64,000 nt of DNA from Monoglobus pectinilyticus (GTDB taxonomy: Bacteria > Bacillota > Clostridia > Monoglobales > Monoglobaceae), in the NCBI RefSeq assembly GCF_002874775.1, contig NZ_CP020991.1:664918-728917 (forward strand). Direction: 5' to 3'. The first letter of the stretch is position 1, and the number at the start of each line of letters is the position of its first letter. Shown here one piece after another: positions 40,157-48,199 of the stretch. The notes beneath the pieces are model-generated. The model was given only the letters and a program-made list of their open reading frames with translations, did not search any database and was not told where the DNA came from. The position numbers and the translations under genes are program-made.

Positions 40157-40190
40157 AGCGCTGCCTGCCGTCACAACAGCAGCGCTTTTT
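40157..40190 (+). terminator. Leader terminator ahead of the tail operon
   Basis: AGCGCTGC-14 nt-GCAGCGCT followed by TTTTTCC, between the promoter at 40070 and the first tail gene at about 40250. No rightward gene precedes it, so it acts on the operon leader itself, perhaps as an attenuator. Confidence 0.65.
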
Positions 40191-40246
40191 CCATGCAACA
40201 AAAGCATCCAATTGATGTTTTTTATTAAAGGCGCCTAAAAAAATTT

Positions 40247-40720
40247 TTGGAGGTGGTAAAAATCATTTTAGAATCGGAAAGTACATCATATGTAAACGCA
40301 AGCACTGCCGAGGCAATTAAAGATACATTGCAGTCCAAATTTGAAAATATTCAAGTATCTCTAAACTTAGAAGATATTGATAATTCAAAAGAACATTTTA
40401 TAGTGGAACAATTTATATCAAGCCTAAGCAAAGACAGGAAAAAAGTGTATATTAAAAACGAGTTATTTCTCATACAGTATTTCCTTCCTGAGGGTACAGC
40501 TGACAGAAATCAAAAGTATATACAAACAGGTGACAGTTTGTATGAATACTTAGAAAATATACCTTTCAGCAATTCAGTTCTGCATGGAAATAGTATGCAC
40601 TATAAAATTTCAGACGGCAAACTTGTTTTCAGTATCATGTACACACAGAGACTGGTCCTTCAAGAAACATCCAGTCCTCTTATGGGTAAGTTATATCAGA
40701 AAGATAACATAAGGGTATGA
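40247..40720 (+). CDS. Contractile tail terminator/completion protein (XkdJ-like)
   Basis: Up to 157 residues; true start uncertain. GGAGGTGG at 40249-40256 looks like the ribosome-binding site, so the TTG (40247) and GTG (40253) inside it are doubtful, and an ATT at about 40265 or a later ATG may be used. The C-terminal half (LHGNSMHYKISDGKLVFSI, then PLMGKLYQ) resembles the Phage_tail_terminator_8/XkdJ family that caps the tail tube. Position immediately before the sheath gene supports this. First gene of the tail operon. Confidence 0.6.
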   Translation: MEVVKIILESESTSYVNASTAEAIKDTLQSKFENIQVSLNLEDIDNSKEHFIVEQFISSLSKDRKKVYIKNELFLIQYFLPEGTADRNQKYIQTGDSLYEYLENIPFSNSVLHGNSMHYKISDGKLVFSIMYTQRLVLQETSSPLMGKLYQKDNIRV

Positions 40721-40783
40721 GAAAATGTATAATTTTTCAAACAGTTATATCAGCCGCACAGGATTTTTGCCTATACGCCTTAT

Positions 40784-40828
40784 CCGGCTCACGGTAAGCG
40801 CGTCGCTTTAATATATTTAGTGAGCCGG
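40784..40828 (+). promoter_or_regulatory. Hairpin abutting the ribosome-binding site of the next gene
   Basis: CCGGCTCAC (40784-40792) pairs perfectly with GTGAGCCGG (40820-40828) around a 27-nt loop. The AAAGGTG ribosome-binding site of the 59-residue gene begins right after the stem. Confidence 0.5.
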
Positions 40829-40846
40829 AAAGGTGTGGTAATAAAT

Positions 40847-41026
40847 ATGAAAAAAGATAGCGGCAGCCCGCAAAAAACAAATTCCATAAAATACTTTAAA
40901 AACGAAATTTTAAGTTCCGTTCATGGGATAAAAAGAGATGTTTTAAAGCTTAGTCTAGATGACAAAAAGAAATATACCATATCAGAAGCGGAAAAAATTT
41001 ATTCAGAAACATTAAATAACTTATAA
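40847..41026 (+). CDS. Small tail-cluster protein (59 aa)
   Basis: 59 residues from the ATG at 40847, preceded by AAAGGTG; a GTG at 40820 falls inside the hairpin and is rejected. Lysine-rich with a C-terminal helix DDKKKYTISEAEKIYSETLNN. Small proteins of this kind (YqzN/YkzM-like) stand just before the sheath gene in PBSX-type modules. Function unknown. Confidence 0.55.
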   Translation: MKKDSGSPQKTNSIKYFKNEILSSVHGIKRDVLKLSLDDKKKYTISEAEKIYSETLNNL

Positions 41027-41040
41027 GGAGAGATGTATTA

Positions 41041-42390
41041 ATGGCAGGAGGAACATTTTTAACTAAAAACAAAGTGAGACCGGGAGCTTATGTTAACATA
41101 GCTGCCGAAGCAAAAACGTCCGGAAGCATTTCAGACAGAGGTATCGTCGTATTGCCTATGGATATTGATTGGGGTGCAAAACTTACAGTAATTAATTCCG
41201 GTGACAATACGTTCAGCACGCTTGGGTATGACATATCGGATCCAAAAATGCTGCTGGTTCGCGAAGCTTTGAAAAATGCTTCTAAAGTATATGTATACCG
41301 CATGAATTCAGGTAAGGATGACACAGAAAAAGCAAAAGCAATTATCCGCGGCATCACTGCAACAGCCAAGTATTTTGGAGAATTGGGCAATGCAATCACC
41401 ATAGAAGTTCTAGAAGAATTGAAAGGTGAAGAATCAACCGGTTATTATAATGTTAAAACAAGTGTTGGAAGTAAATTGGTTGATTCACAGAGAATAAAGA
41501 CTGTAAATGATTTATCCGCTAATGATTGGGTAACATTCAGCGGCGCTCTGGCAGATGAACCGGCAGCTGAAAGTATTAAACTGACAGGAGGAAAAAACGG
41601 AACAGTTGACAGCTATGCAGATTTTATGGAATATATACAAACCCTTAATTTCAATACTGCCGCATTCCCTATAAATGAGGAAGACGCAGCAAAAATATTG
41701 CCTTTGGTAAAAGAATACATTGAACGCCTGCGTGAAGATGAAGGTATCAAGGTTCAGGCGGTTGTTCCATATTTTGAATCTGTCGGCGGAATGAATTATG
41801 AGGGAATAATCCAAGTATACAATGGCTTTATAATGGCTGACGGCACTGAAATTGATAAGGTAAAAGCAACCGCCTGGGTTGCCGGAACAGCCGCAGGAGC
41901 TGCTGTTAATGAGTCAAATACCTATAAGAAATATGACGGAGCGCTTGAAGCTTCTCCATTGCTGTTAAATTCCGAAATAATTGAGTTGATTGGTCAGGGC
42001 ATGTGGTTATTTACCGGTTCTGACGGCAATGTCAGGGTTGAAACAGATATAAACAGCTTTACTGAATTTTCAGCAGTCAAACCGCGCGGATTTTCAAAAA
42101 ATCGCGTTATCAGAGTTATTGACAGTATCGGAAACGATATTAAAGATATATTTGAAAGCATGTATATCGGCAAAGTTGACAACAGCGAACAGGGCAGAAA
42201 CCTCTTTAAGAAGGAAGTGCTACAGTATTTTGAGACAATGCAAAATATAAATGCAATTCAAAATTTTGATCCTGACTCTGATGTAATTGTAGAGCAGGGA
42301 GACGAATTAGACCAGGTTATATGCGATTGTTACATTCAGCCTGTAGACAGCATGGAAAAACTATACATGTCAGTGACTTTGTCAATATAA
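41041..42390 (+). CDS. xkdK: Contractile tail sheath protein
   Basis: 449 residues, compact for a sheath and close to PBSX XkdK. It opens MAGGTFLTKNKVRPGAYVNIA, the arm that meshes with neighbouring subunits. SDRGIVVLPMDIDWG and the VRVETDINSFTEFSAVKPRGFSKNRVIRVID block near residues 340-365 are typical, and the C-terminal half has PVDSMEKLYMSVTLSI. It polymerises around the tube and contracts. A GGAGAGATG ribosome-binding site precedes the ATG. Very likely a functional, not decayed, gene. Confidence 0.93.
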   Translation: MAGGTFLTKNKVRPGAYVNIAAEAKTSGSISDRGIVVLPMDIDWGAKLTVINSGDNTFSTLGYDISDPKMLLVREALKNASKVYVYRMNSGKDDTEKAKAIIRGITATAKYFGELGNAITIEVLEELKGEESTGYYNVKTSVGSKLVDSQRIKTVNDLSANDWVTFSGALADEPAAESIKLTGGKNGTVDSYADFMEYIQTLNFNTAAFPINEEDAAKILPLVKEYIERLREDEGIKVQAVVPYFESVGGMNYEGIIQVYNGFIMADGTEIDKVKATAWVAGTAAGAAVNESNTYKKYDGALEASPLLLNSEIIELIGQGMWLFTGSDGNVRVETDINSFTEFSAVKPRGFSKNRVIRVIDSIGNDIKDIFESMYIGKVDNSEQGRNLFKKEVLQYFETMQNINAIQNFDPDSDVIVEQGDELDQVICDCYIQPVDSMEKLYMSVTLSI

Positions 42391-42427
42391 TTTCAAAACA
42401 CAAAATAAACATTGAGGAGGACTAATT

Positions 42428-42892
42428 ATGTCATATTTAAAAGCACAAGATACTATTAGCGGAAAAGAAGGTAAGGCAGTAGCAACCATTGACGGAAACG
42501 TGGAAGATATGTTCTACATCAAAAAAATTGAAGCAAATGTAGAAAAGACCAAATCGGAAATAAAAACTCTGGGCAGGCGCGGAACACAGCACAAGGCAAC
42601 GGGATGGAGCGGCACCGGAAGTATGACTATCTATTATATTACCACAAACTTCAGAAAGCTAATGACCAGCTATATGCAAAACGGTGTAGATACCTATTTC
42701 GATATACTGGTCACAAATGAAGACCCGGCATCAGACGCTGGCTCTCAGACAATAGTTTTAGAGGGCGTTAATCTTGATAAAGTCATAATGGCAAAGCTTG
42801 ATACTGAATCAGACATATTGGATGAAGAGGTAAGCTTTACGTTTGAAAACGTCAGAGTGTTAGACAGCTTTAAAGAGCCTGCATTAGGATAA
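42428..42892 (+). CDS. xkdM: Tail tube protein
   Basis: 154 residues. Characteristic pieces: GKEGKAVATIDGNVEDMFYIKKIEA, TLGRRGTQHKATGWSGTGSM and the C-terminal SFTFENVRVLDSFKEP. Forms the inner tube of the contractile tail. It follows the sheath gene by 37 bases with GAGGAGG before the ATG, the invariant order in PBSX-like modules. Confidence 0.93.
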   Translation: MSYLKAQDTISGKEGKAVATIDGNVEDMFYIKKIEANVEKTKSEIKTLGRRGTQHKATGWSGTGSMTIYYITTNFRKLMTSYMQNGVDTYFDILVTNEDPASDAGSQTIVLEGVNLDKVIMAKLDTESDILDEEVSFTFENVRVLDSFKEPALG

Positions 42893-42963
42893 TTTTGAAT
42901 TAGGACGGGGCTTATGTCCCGTCCTTTAATATTTTATATTTACAAGGAGGATACAGTACAAAT

Positions 42964-43377
42964 ATGAGCGAGTTACAAGATTTTTTAAACAGTATGAGCA
43001 GTGATATAACAGACGATGTTGCCGTTTCTGAAAGATTTGTTGATAAAAAGGGGAATTTATTGAAATTCAAAATTAAATCAATGAGTTATGATGATTATGA
43101 ATCCGCAAGAATTCAGGCAACCATAATGCCAAAAAGGAAAAATGAACAAATAAGATTCGACAGCAAAATATTTAACGATAAAATCATTATTAACAATGTT
43201 ATCGACCCAAACTTTAAAGATGCTGAAAGCATTAAGAAAAAAGGATGCGCAACTCCCGAACAATATTTGCATGAAACATTATTGCCCGGAGAGATTAACG
43301 AACTGGCAAACAAAATATCTGCTTTAAGCGGATTTGACAAAGATTTTGATGAAGAAATAAACGAGGCAAAAAACTAA
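42964..43377 (+). CDS. xkdN: Tail assembly chaperone, short product
   Basis: 137 residues, acidic. The N-terminal MSELQDFLNSM and central FKIKSMSYDDYESAR match the XkdN-type chaperone (analogue of gpG in lambda) that coats the tape measure during assembly. It ends in a canonical slippery sequence, so a second, longer product is expected. Confidence 0.88.
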   Translation: MSELQDFLNSMSSDITDDVAVSERFVDKKGNLLKFKIKSMSYDDYESARIQATIMPKRKNEQIRFDSKIFNDKIIINNVIDPNFKDAESIKKKGCATPEQYLHETLLPGEINELANKISALSGFDKDFDEEINEAKN

Positions 43378-43547
43378 TAAAGGGGGGCGATTGGGAAGCA
43401 AATTATGCCTATTATGCCCTCCATAAATTTAATTGGGAACCAAGCAAGTTTATTAATCTTCCTATAAAAGAAAAGATATTTGTGATAGCTTGTATAGATT
43501 TAAGAATAAAAGAAGAGAAAAAAGAAAGTAAAAACGTAAAAACATAA
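42964..43547 (+). CDS. Tail assembly chaperone, -1 frameshift product
   Basis: Slippage by one base at 43368-43374 replaces the stop with 57 further codons (from CTA at 43374 to the TAA at 43545-43547), giving 194 residues. The extension begins LIKGGDWEANYAYYALHKF and resembles the T domain of gpGT-type chaperones. No independent start or ribosome-binding site exists for this second frame. Confidence 0.8.
43368..43374 (+). promoter_or_regulatory. Programmed -1 ribosomal frameshift site
   Basis: A AAA AAC in the 0 frame (gcA AAA AAC taa): the XXXYYYZ heptamer, immediately followed by the zero-frame stop. A GGGGGG run six bases later may add pausing. Confidence 0.82.
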
Positions 43548-43554
43548 AACTCCT

Positions 43555-43568
43555 AAAGTATATACTTT
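43555..43568. promoter_or_regulatory. Perfect palindrome upstream of the regulator gene
   Basis: AAAGTATATACTTT, 14 bp, in the gap between the chaperone frameshift stop and the regulator gene, followed by a GCATA...TATGC stem (about 43589-43623). Candidate operator. Confidence 0.4.
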
Positions 43569-43656
43569 TTACGGGATATATGGCAAAATATAGCATATAG
43601 TTGTAATTTTTTACAATTTTATGCTTTTTTTATACATAAAATTAGGAGGAATCAAA

Positions 43657-44043
43657 ATGCGAAATTACCAACCAAAAAAGAACAACCCATACATACTACC
43701 GTCAAATTTATATATGCGTATGCTATATTTAGTTAGAGACTATAACCGCTTAAAAGAAGAATATGCAAACATTATACACGAAATGCCGCACAACGATGGT
43801 ATGCCAAAAGGAAATATGACCGGAGACCCCACTCTTGAAAAAGTTTTAAAAACCGAATCCATAAGCAGAGAAGTTGGAGCAGTTGAACAAGCTTTATACC
43901 AAGTACCTCAGGAATATAGAAAAGGCGTGTTCGATAATATATGCTACGGAGATAAATTTCCAATTATAGCAGGTGAGGCAACGTATAGAAGATGGCGGTG
44001 CAGATTTATATATTATATTGCAAAAAACCTAAATCAAATTTGA
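43657..44043 (+). CDS. Phage-type transcriptional regulator (RinA/ArpU-like)
   Basis: 128 residues from the ATG at 43657, which follows AGGAGGAATC. Typical family layout: ILPSNLYMRMLYLVRDYNRLKEEY, then a GDPT linker and KTESISREVGAVEQAL, and a C-terminal region YRKGVFDNICYG ... YRRWRCRFIYYIAKNL. I associate this with late regulators of Firmicutes phages that have a degenerate sigma-region-4-like fold. Its place in the middle of the tail genes is unusual. It is a candidate binder of the 18-bp motif at 40.0 and 62.1 kb. Confidence 0.55.
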   Translation: MRNYQPKKNNPYILPSNLYMRMLYLVRDYNRLKEEYANIIHEMPHNDGMPKGNMTGDPTLEKVLKTESISREVGAVEQALYQVPQEYRKGVFDNICYGDKFPIIAGEATYRRWRCRFIYYIAKNLNQI

Positions 44044-44360
44044 TAAAAATTTAGATACTCATAATCAGCAGCAAATATTCTTAGCTTATTAAAATTTATT
44101 TTAATACAAGCGGAATCAACTATTAATGTGTCAAAATATTTTAATCAGCGTCATCTCATCGTATGGGTTTATAACCAATATAATCCAAGTTATTATACTA
44201 AAACATAAACTAGTTATAAAATGGCAAATCCATAATGGCATAACTTAAATATGCAGTGATGAAAATAACTCCTTATTCTAATACGCCGTTCATAATTGCC
44301 TATTTTCTAAGGTTTATGAGTATCCGTAAAAACTCAAATTATTATAAAAGGGGGAATATC
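44044..44360. other. Spacer with an 11-bp inverted repeat at its ends
   Basis: GATACTCATAA (44054-44064) and its complement TTATGAGTATC (44314-44324) bracket about 250 bp of AT-rich sequence with no gene. It could be the footprint of a small insertion or a chance pairing in AT-rich DNA. Confidence 0.35.
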
Positions 44361-46037
44361 ATGACAATTACTAAAAGCATACAATCTGCCCGGTCTATGA
44401 CACAAAAATTTTTATGCCTGCAACACGTCATTTCGGAAATTGAGAATTGCTATAAATCAACACAAAGTTTTCTTTTAAAGAATATTGCTTCACATACACT
44501 AATAAAAGATTTTTTAGACACTTTAAATACAGATAATTTCAACTATAGATTTAAAATACCAATTAATTCTATTCCTGATAATGTTCAAACTATCGGATTA
44601 TTGACTCACAAACTTCTGTATACACAATTAGTACAAAAATTATTTAACTGCAATTATGAAATGACAAATAGTACCGGATTAAATATCACTGACACTATCA
44701 AGAAGCCAAACGCAAGCATATTTGCTGCACAATCTGCTGATAGAAAAAATTATGATAATAATAAATTCAACAACGAATTTATAACAGATAGCGCTCAAAA
44801 TTTTAATCATCTATCTGAAAACGTTTTGAATAAACGGTTGAATTATATTTTATATAACAACCGTTCTAAAACTATAAATAATTCTACAGCAAGTACTACT
44901 CAAACTGCCAAAGGATTATCAAAAAAAATCTCTAACATAAAAATGTTTATGAGCAGTATTGAAAAAACAATATTAAAAAATATGGATATATGGAGAAATA
45001 TAAATAAAATTTATAACAAAAAGGGAAATACAAAAACACTTGTTTTAAAATCTCCACAAATAGAAACCAAAGATAATAAATTATTAGTTTCTTTGAAAAA
45101 AAGCAATTTTAATCTGCTGAACAAAAAAATAAATAAACCGCATCTGTATTTAAATAATGCGGAAGCTAAGGCGGTTAAATCAGAATTAGACCATACGGAT
45201 ATAATTATGAATAAAAATATAATAAACCGTCTATTTAGAAACAGCAATACTAATTATGTAAACAGCAATATGAAAAATTCTTATTTTAATACGATGTTAA
45301 ATAAAAATGATAAAACAAATTTATTAACCCAAAATGATGCTGTTATTAACATAACAAGACATCAAAACTATCAAATAATACACGAAGGATACAATAACAA
45401 TATTCAATCGAACTGCATAATAGATAAAAAGATATTTAATACGCTTAATAACTTTTCCGATAACAAAAACATTACTAAATTCAATATAGTTAAAAACACC
45501 TCTGCCGGCGCACCTGAAAATATTAATAACGTTTGTTATGACAGCGTTTTTTCTGTAAACAAATTATTTAATAACATACCCCAAAAGTTATATATACCTT
45601 TAATAAACAAAAACATCGCATATATCAATATAGGGACAGGATTAAATAATTTAAATATTTTTAGTAACAAAACAAAAAAGCCTTATATTTATGTACTTAA
45701 TATTTATAAAAAAATTTTTTCGTTATTAACAAAGACTGTTATGCTTAGTAAATTGGCAGAGCCAAAAATGTTTAGTAATTATAACACCAAAAGCCCTTTA
45801 AATATTAGCGGTGTCAACTACATTAATAACATTTACCGTTTATCAGACAAAGATTTAACTTCACTGCGCGAAACAACAAATTACGTTAAGAAAAATGTAT
45901 ACGCCCAACCTGTCATTAATGTTACAACCGGAGATATTAACGAAAAGGCTGACATTGACTTTTTAATTAAAAAGATAGGTCAATCAGTACAGGAAGGCAT
46001 GGAAACAAGCATTGAAGGAGTGGTGAACTATGTATAA
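44361..46037 (+). CDS. Short, asparagine-rich tape-measure-like protein
   Basis: 558 residues from the ATG at 44361 (AAAAGGGGG upstream). It holds the tape-measure position between chaperone and LysM hub, and its C-terminus (VINVTTGDINEKADIDFLIKKI ... VQEGMETSIEGV) looks like the C-terminal segment of PBSX-type tape measures. The body is extraordinary: asparagine is the commonest residue, about a fifth by eye, with no glycine-rich hydrophobic core. If it does set length, the tail would be short. It overlaps the next gene by 8 bases. Confidence 0.55.
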   Translation: MTITKSIQSARSMTQKFLCLQHVISEIENCYKSTQSFLLKNIASHTLIKDFLDTLNTDNFNYRFKIPINSIPDNVQTIGLLTHKLLYTQLVQKLFNCNYEMTNSTGLNITDTIKKPNASIFAAQSADRKNYDNNKFNNEFITDSAQNFNHLSENVLNKRLNYILYNNRSKTINNSTASTTQTAKGLSKKISNIKMFMSSIEKTILKNMDIWRNINKIYNKKGNTKTLVLKSPQIETKDNKLLVSLKKSNFNLLNKKINKPHLYLNNAEAKAVKSELDHTDIIMNKNIINRLFRNSNTNYVNSNMKNSYFNTMLNKNDKTNLLTQNDAVINITRHQNYQIIHEGYNNNIQSNCIIDKKIFNTLNNFSDNKNITKFNIVKNTSAGAPENINNVCYDSVFSVNKLFNNIPQKLYIPLINKNIAYINIGTGLNNLNIFSNKTKKPYIYVLNIYKKIFSLLTKTVMLSKLAEPKMFSNYNTKSPLNISGVNYINNIYRLSDKDLTSLRETTNYVKKNVYAQPVINVTTGDINEKADIDFLIKKIGQSVQEGMETSIEGVVNYV

Positions 46038-46692
46038 AATATTTCTATCGTATAATAACAACAATGAGGTTTTAGAACTTCCTATTCTGCCTGAAAAACT
46101 AAACATCAACCGCTTTGGACAAAACGTTGGAATAAATGTATTAAATATCGGCGAAGTAACCCAACAAAAGCTGCCGAAAGCTTTTACAATAAGCATTGAA
46201 AGCGAGTTTCCTTCTGAAGAATATGCGTCTTCAAGAGAAAGAACAGGTAACTTTACAGGCTATACCAATCCATATGATTATGTAAATACAATACTGAAAT
46301 GGCAGGAACTTCTTAGGCCTATAAGATTTGTATGGGTAGGAGGCAGTGTAGAGATAAACTCACCGGTTTCTATAGAGGATTTTTCTTATTCAGAACAGGG
46401 CGGGGATGTTGGAACAATTAGATACATACTAAACTTAAAAAGCTATACATTCTATGGACAGGAAAAACTGAGTATCAACGGAGACAGTAATTTGTTCTTG
46501 TCAAATTCAAGAGAGGATATGCGTCAGGTACCCAAGTTATATACAACTCAATTCGGCGACACCCTTGTTTCAATTTCCCGAAAAGTATTCGGCAATGATA
46601 CTCAAATCAATAATCTAATAAAGCTAAATGGATTGACAAGTGCAGACATAGCAGACGGAATTCCAGCAGGCACGCAGTTACGCACTTACTAA
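46030..46692 (+). CDS. xkdP: LysM baseplate hub protein
   Basis: 220 residues. An N-terminal domain (LELPILPEKLNINRFGQN, FLWVGG-like FVWVGGSVEINSPVSIEDF, GGDVGTIRYILNL) and a C-terminal LysM (about 168-220, TQFGDTLVSISRKVFGNDTQINNLIKLNG). The LysM suggests contact with peptidoglycan or tube-tip assembly. Overlaps the tape-measure gene and lies 5 bases before xkdQ. Confidence 0.9.
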   Translation: MYKIFLSYNNNNEVLELPILPEKLNINRFGQNVGINVLNIGEVTQQKLPKAFTISIESEFPSEEYASSRERTGNFTGYTNPYDYVNTILKWQELLRPIRFVWVGGSVEINSPVSIEDFSYSEQGGDVGTIRYILNLKSYTFYGQEKLSINGDSNLFLSNSREDMRQVPKLYTTQFGDTLVSISRKVFGNDTQINNLIKLNGLTSADIADGIPAGTQLRTY

Positions 46693-46697
46693 GGGGG

Positions 46698-47696
46698 ATG
46701 GTTGATATAGATTACACAATGCTCTTGAGAAACTCAAATGAGGTATGGGACATCTCTAACTCTGTAACCCAGGTCAGATACAAATGTTTTCATATTGGAA
46801 GATGCGGCGTTTTGACATTCAATATCATACAGAAGAATGTATCTTCAAATCCGGCCTTTAATATTGAAAACGGAAACAAAATTACATTTGAATATAAAGG
46901 TAAAAAAATATTTTGTGGATATGTTTTTAAAATAGAATATGATTTTGACGGCACTTATAATGTTACGTGCTATGACCAATTAAAATATCTGATGTACAAT
47001 TATTCATATGTATTTGTCAATAAAACGGCTTCGGAAATTATAACATCTATTGCAAATGAATTTCAGCTGACTATCGGTGATATAGAAGATACAAAGTTTG
47101 CAATTCCGAGATATGCGCCTAAAGATAAAAAACTTTTTGATATTATATACGACGCACTGCGAATCACCGGCGATAATTCAGGAAGTTCATTCTGTTTATA
47201 TGATGATTACGGCAAACTGACGCTGAAAGAAGTAAATAAAATGAAAACTGATTTAACTATCAGCCCTGCTGTCAACCTAACAAACTTTAAATTTACAAAA
47301 GATATCACAAACGCATATACAAAGTTTATAGTTGCATCAAACTATAATGATGATGCGTCAACCACAGATGAGCTTTACACAGCAAATCAATGGCAGGACG
47401 ACGAACTTATCAAAAAATGGGGTATATTGCAGTATTTTGAGGTAGCAAAAGAAGGTCTGACACAGGAGCAAATAAAACAAAAAATTGAAACACTGTCCAA
47501 AATACATGCACAAGAAAAACAGTCAATCATAATTGACGCAGCAGGAGAATTTGTTCGTGCCGGTGAAATCATATCTGTTGAGATTAAAAAATATGATATT
47601 AAACAATATTTTTTAATTGAAGAAGCCAGTCATACTTGGAACGGCGGAATGGATTATAACATGACGTTAACATTAAAAGGCGGTGTTATTGATTAA
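46698..47696 (+). CDS. xkdQ: Baseplate hub/spike-type protein
   Basis: 332 residues with gpD/XkdQ features: VTQVRYKCFHIGRCGVLTFNI, YKGKKIFCGYVFKIEYDFDGTYNVTCYDQLKYL near 65-100, and the C-terminal SIIIDAAGEFVRAGEIISVEI...YFLIEEASHTWN. Forms the tube-baseplate hub. The next expected gene (xkdR, DUF2577) is absent here; a 71-base gap precedes xkdS. Confidence 0.9.
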   Translation: MVDIDYTMLLRNSNEVWDISNSVTQVRYKCFHIGRCGVLTFNIIQKNVSSNPAFNIENGNKITFEYKGKKIFCGYVFKIEYDFDGTYNVTCYDQLKYLMYNYSYVFVNKTASEIITSIANEFQLTIGDIEDTKFAIPRYAPKDKKLFDIIYDALRITGDNSGSSFCLYDDYGKLTLKEVNKMKTDLTISPAVNLTNFKFTKDITNAYTKFIVASNYNDDASTTDELYTANQWQDDELIKKWGILQYFEVAKEGLTQEQIKQKIETLSKIHAQEKQSIIIDAAGEFVRAGEIISVEIKKYDIKQYFLIEEASHTWNGGMDYNMTLTLKGGVID

Positions 47697-47767
47697 TTAT
47701 ATACTTTTAAATAAAAAGCAAAAGTTTGTTACAACACTGAATATAAAAACTAAAACGGGGTGATTTT

Positions 47768-48184
47768 ATGGCAGGATTATTGCCGAATAATGCAAAAAAT
47801 ACAGACTTTAGAACCACAGATATCAGCTATCCCTCACTGACCCTCGGGATTGACTTTGAAAGGAAAAAGATTATAGGATTAATAGACGGTCTGGACGCTA
47901 TCCGCCAGGCTGTCTTTTTAATTCTAAGCACTCCGCGTTATGAGTATGCGATATACAATTTCCAGTATGGCTGTGAAACAGAAAGCTTACTCGGACTATC
48001 CGCGGAACTTGCACAATCAGAGATAAAACGTTCCGTTAAAGAAGCCGTTTTGACGGATGACAGGATAAAATCTGTACAGAATTTTGTTTTCAAACAAGAA
48101 AACAGCAACCTGTCTGATTGGTCATTATTTTTTGATGTAGTGACTAAGGATGAACTTGTAGTTGGAATCAAATACAATATTTAA
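47768..48184 (+). CDS. xkdS: DUF2634 baseplate wedge protein
   Basis: 138 residues, gp25-like. Key parts: RTTDISYPSLTLGIDFERKKIIGLIDGLDAIRQAV, STPRYEYAIYNFQYG and LTDDRIKSVQNF. Connects sheath to baseplate. Ribosome-binding site GGGGTGATTTT. It precedes the baseplate J gene by 15 bases. Confidence 0.9.
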   Translation: MAGLLPNNAKNTDFRTTDISYPSLTLGIDFERKKIIGLIDGLDAIRQAVFLILSTPRYEYAIYNFQYGCETESLLGLSAELAQSEIKRSVKEAVLTDDRIKSVQNFVFKQENSNLSDWSLFFDVVTKDELVVGIKYNI

Positions 48185-48199
48185 TACGGAGGTGAAAAT

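Larger units (their letters stand above)
39802..40246. other. Spacer between the toxin-antitoxin pair and the tail operon
   Basis: 445 bases carrying divergent control signals: the mntA promoter region, and the conserved motif, -10 box and leader terminator of the tail operon listed separately. No gene supported. Confidence 0.5.

Noticed and set aside
44054-44324. Insertion sequence bounded by 11-bp inverted repeats
   Set aside because: No transposase or target duplication; an 11-bp match can arise by chance in such AT-rich DNA.
47697-47767. A hidden xkdR between xkdQ and xkdS
   Set aside because: The gap is only 71 bases and contains no coding frame; the DUF2577 protein is found at 61344-62087 instead.
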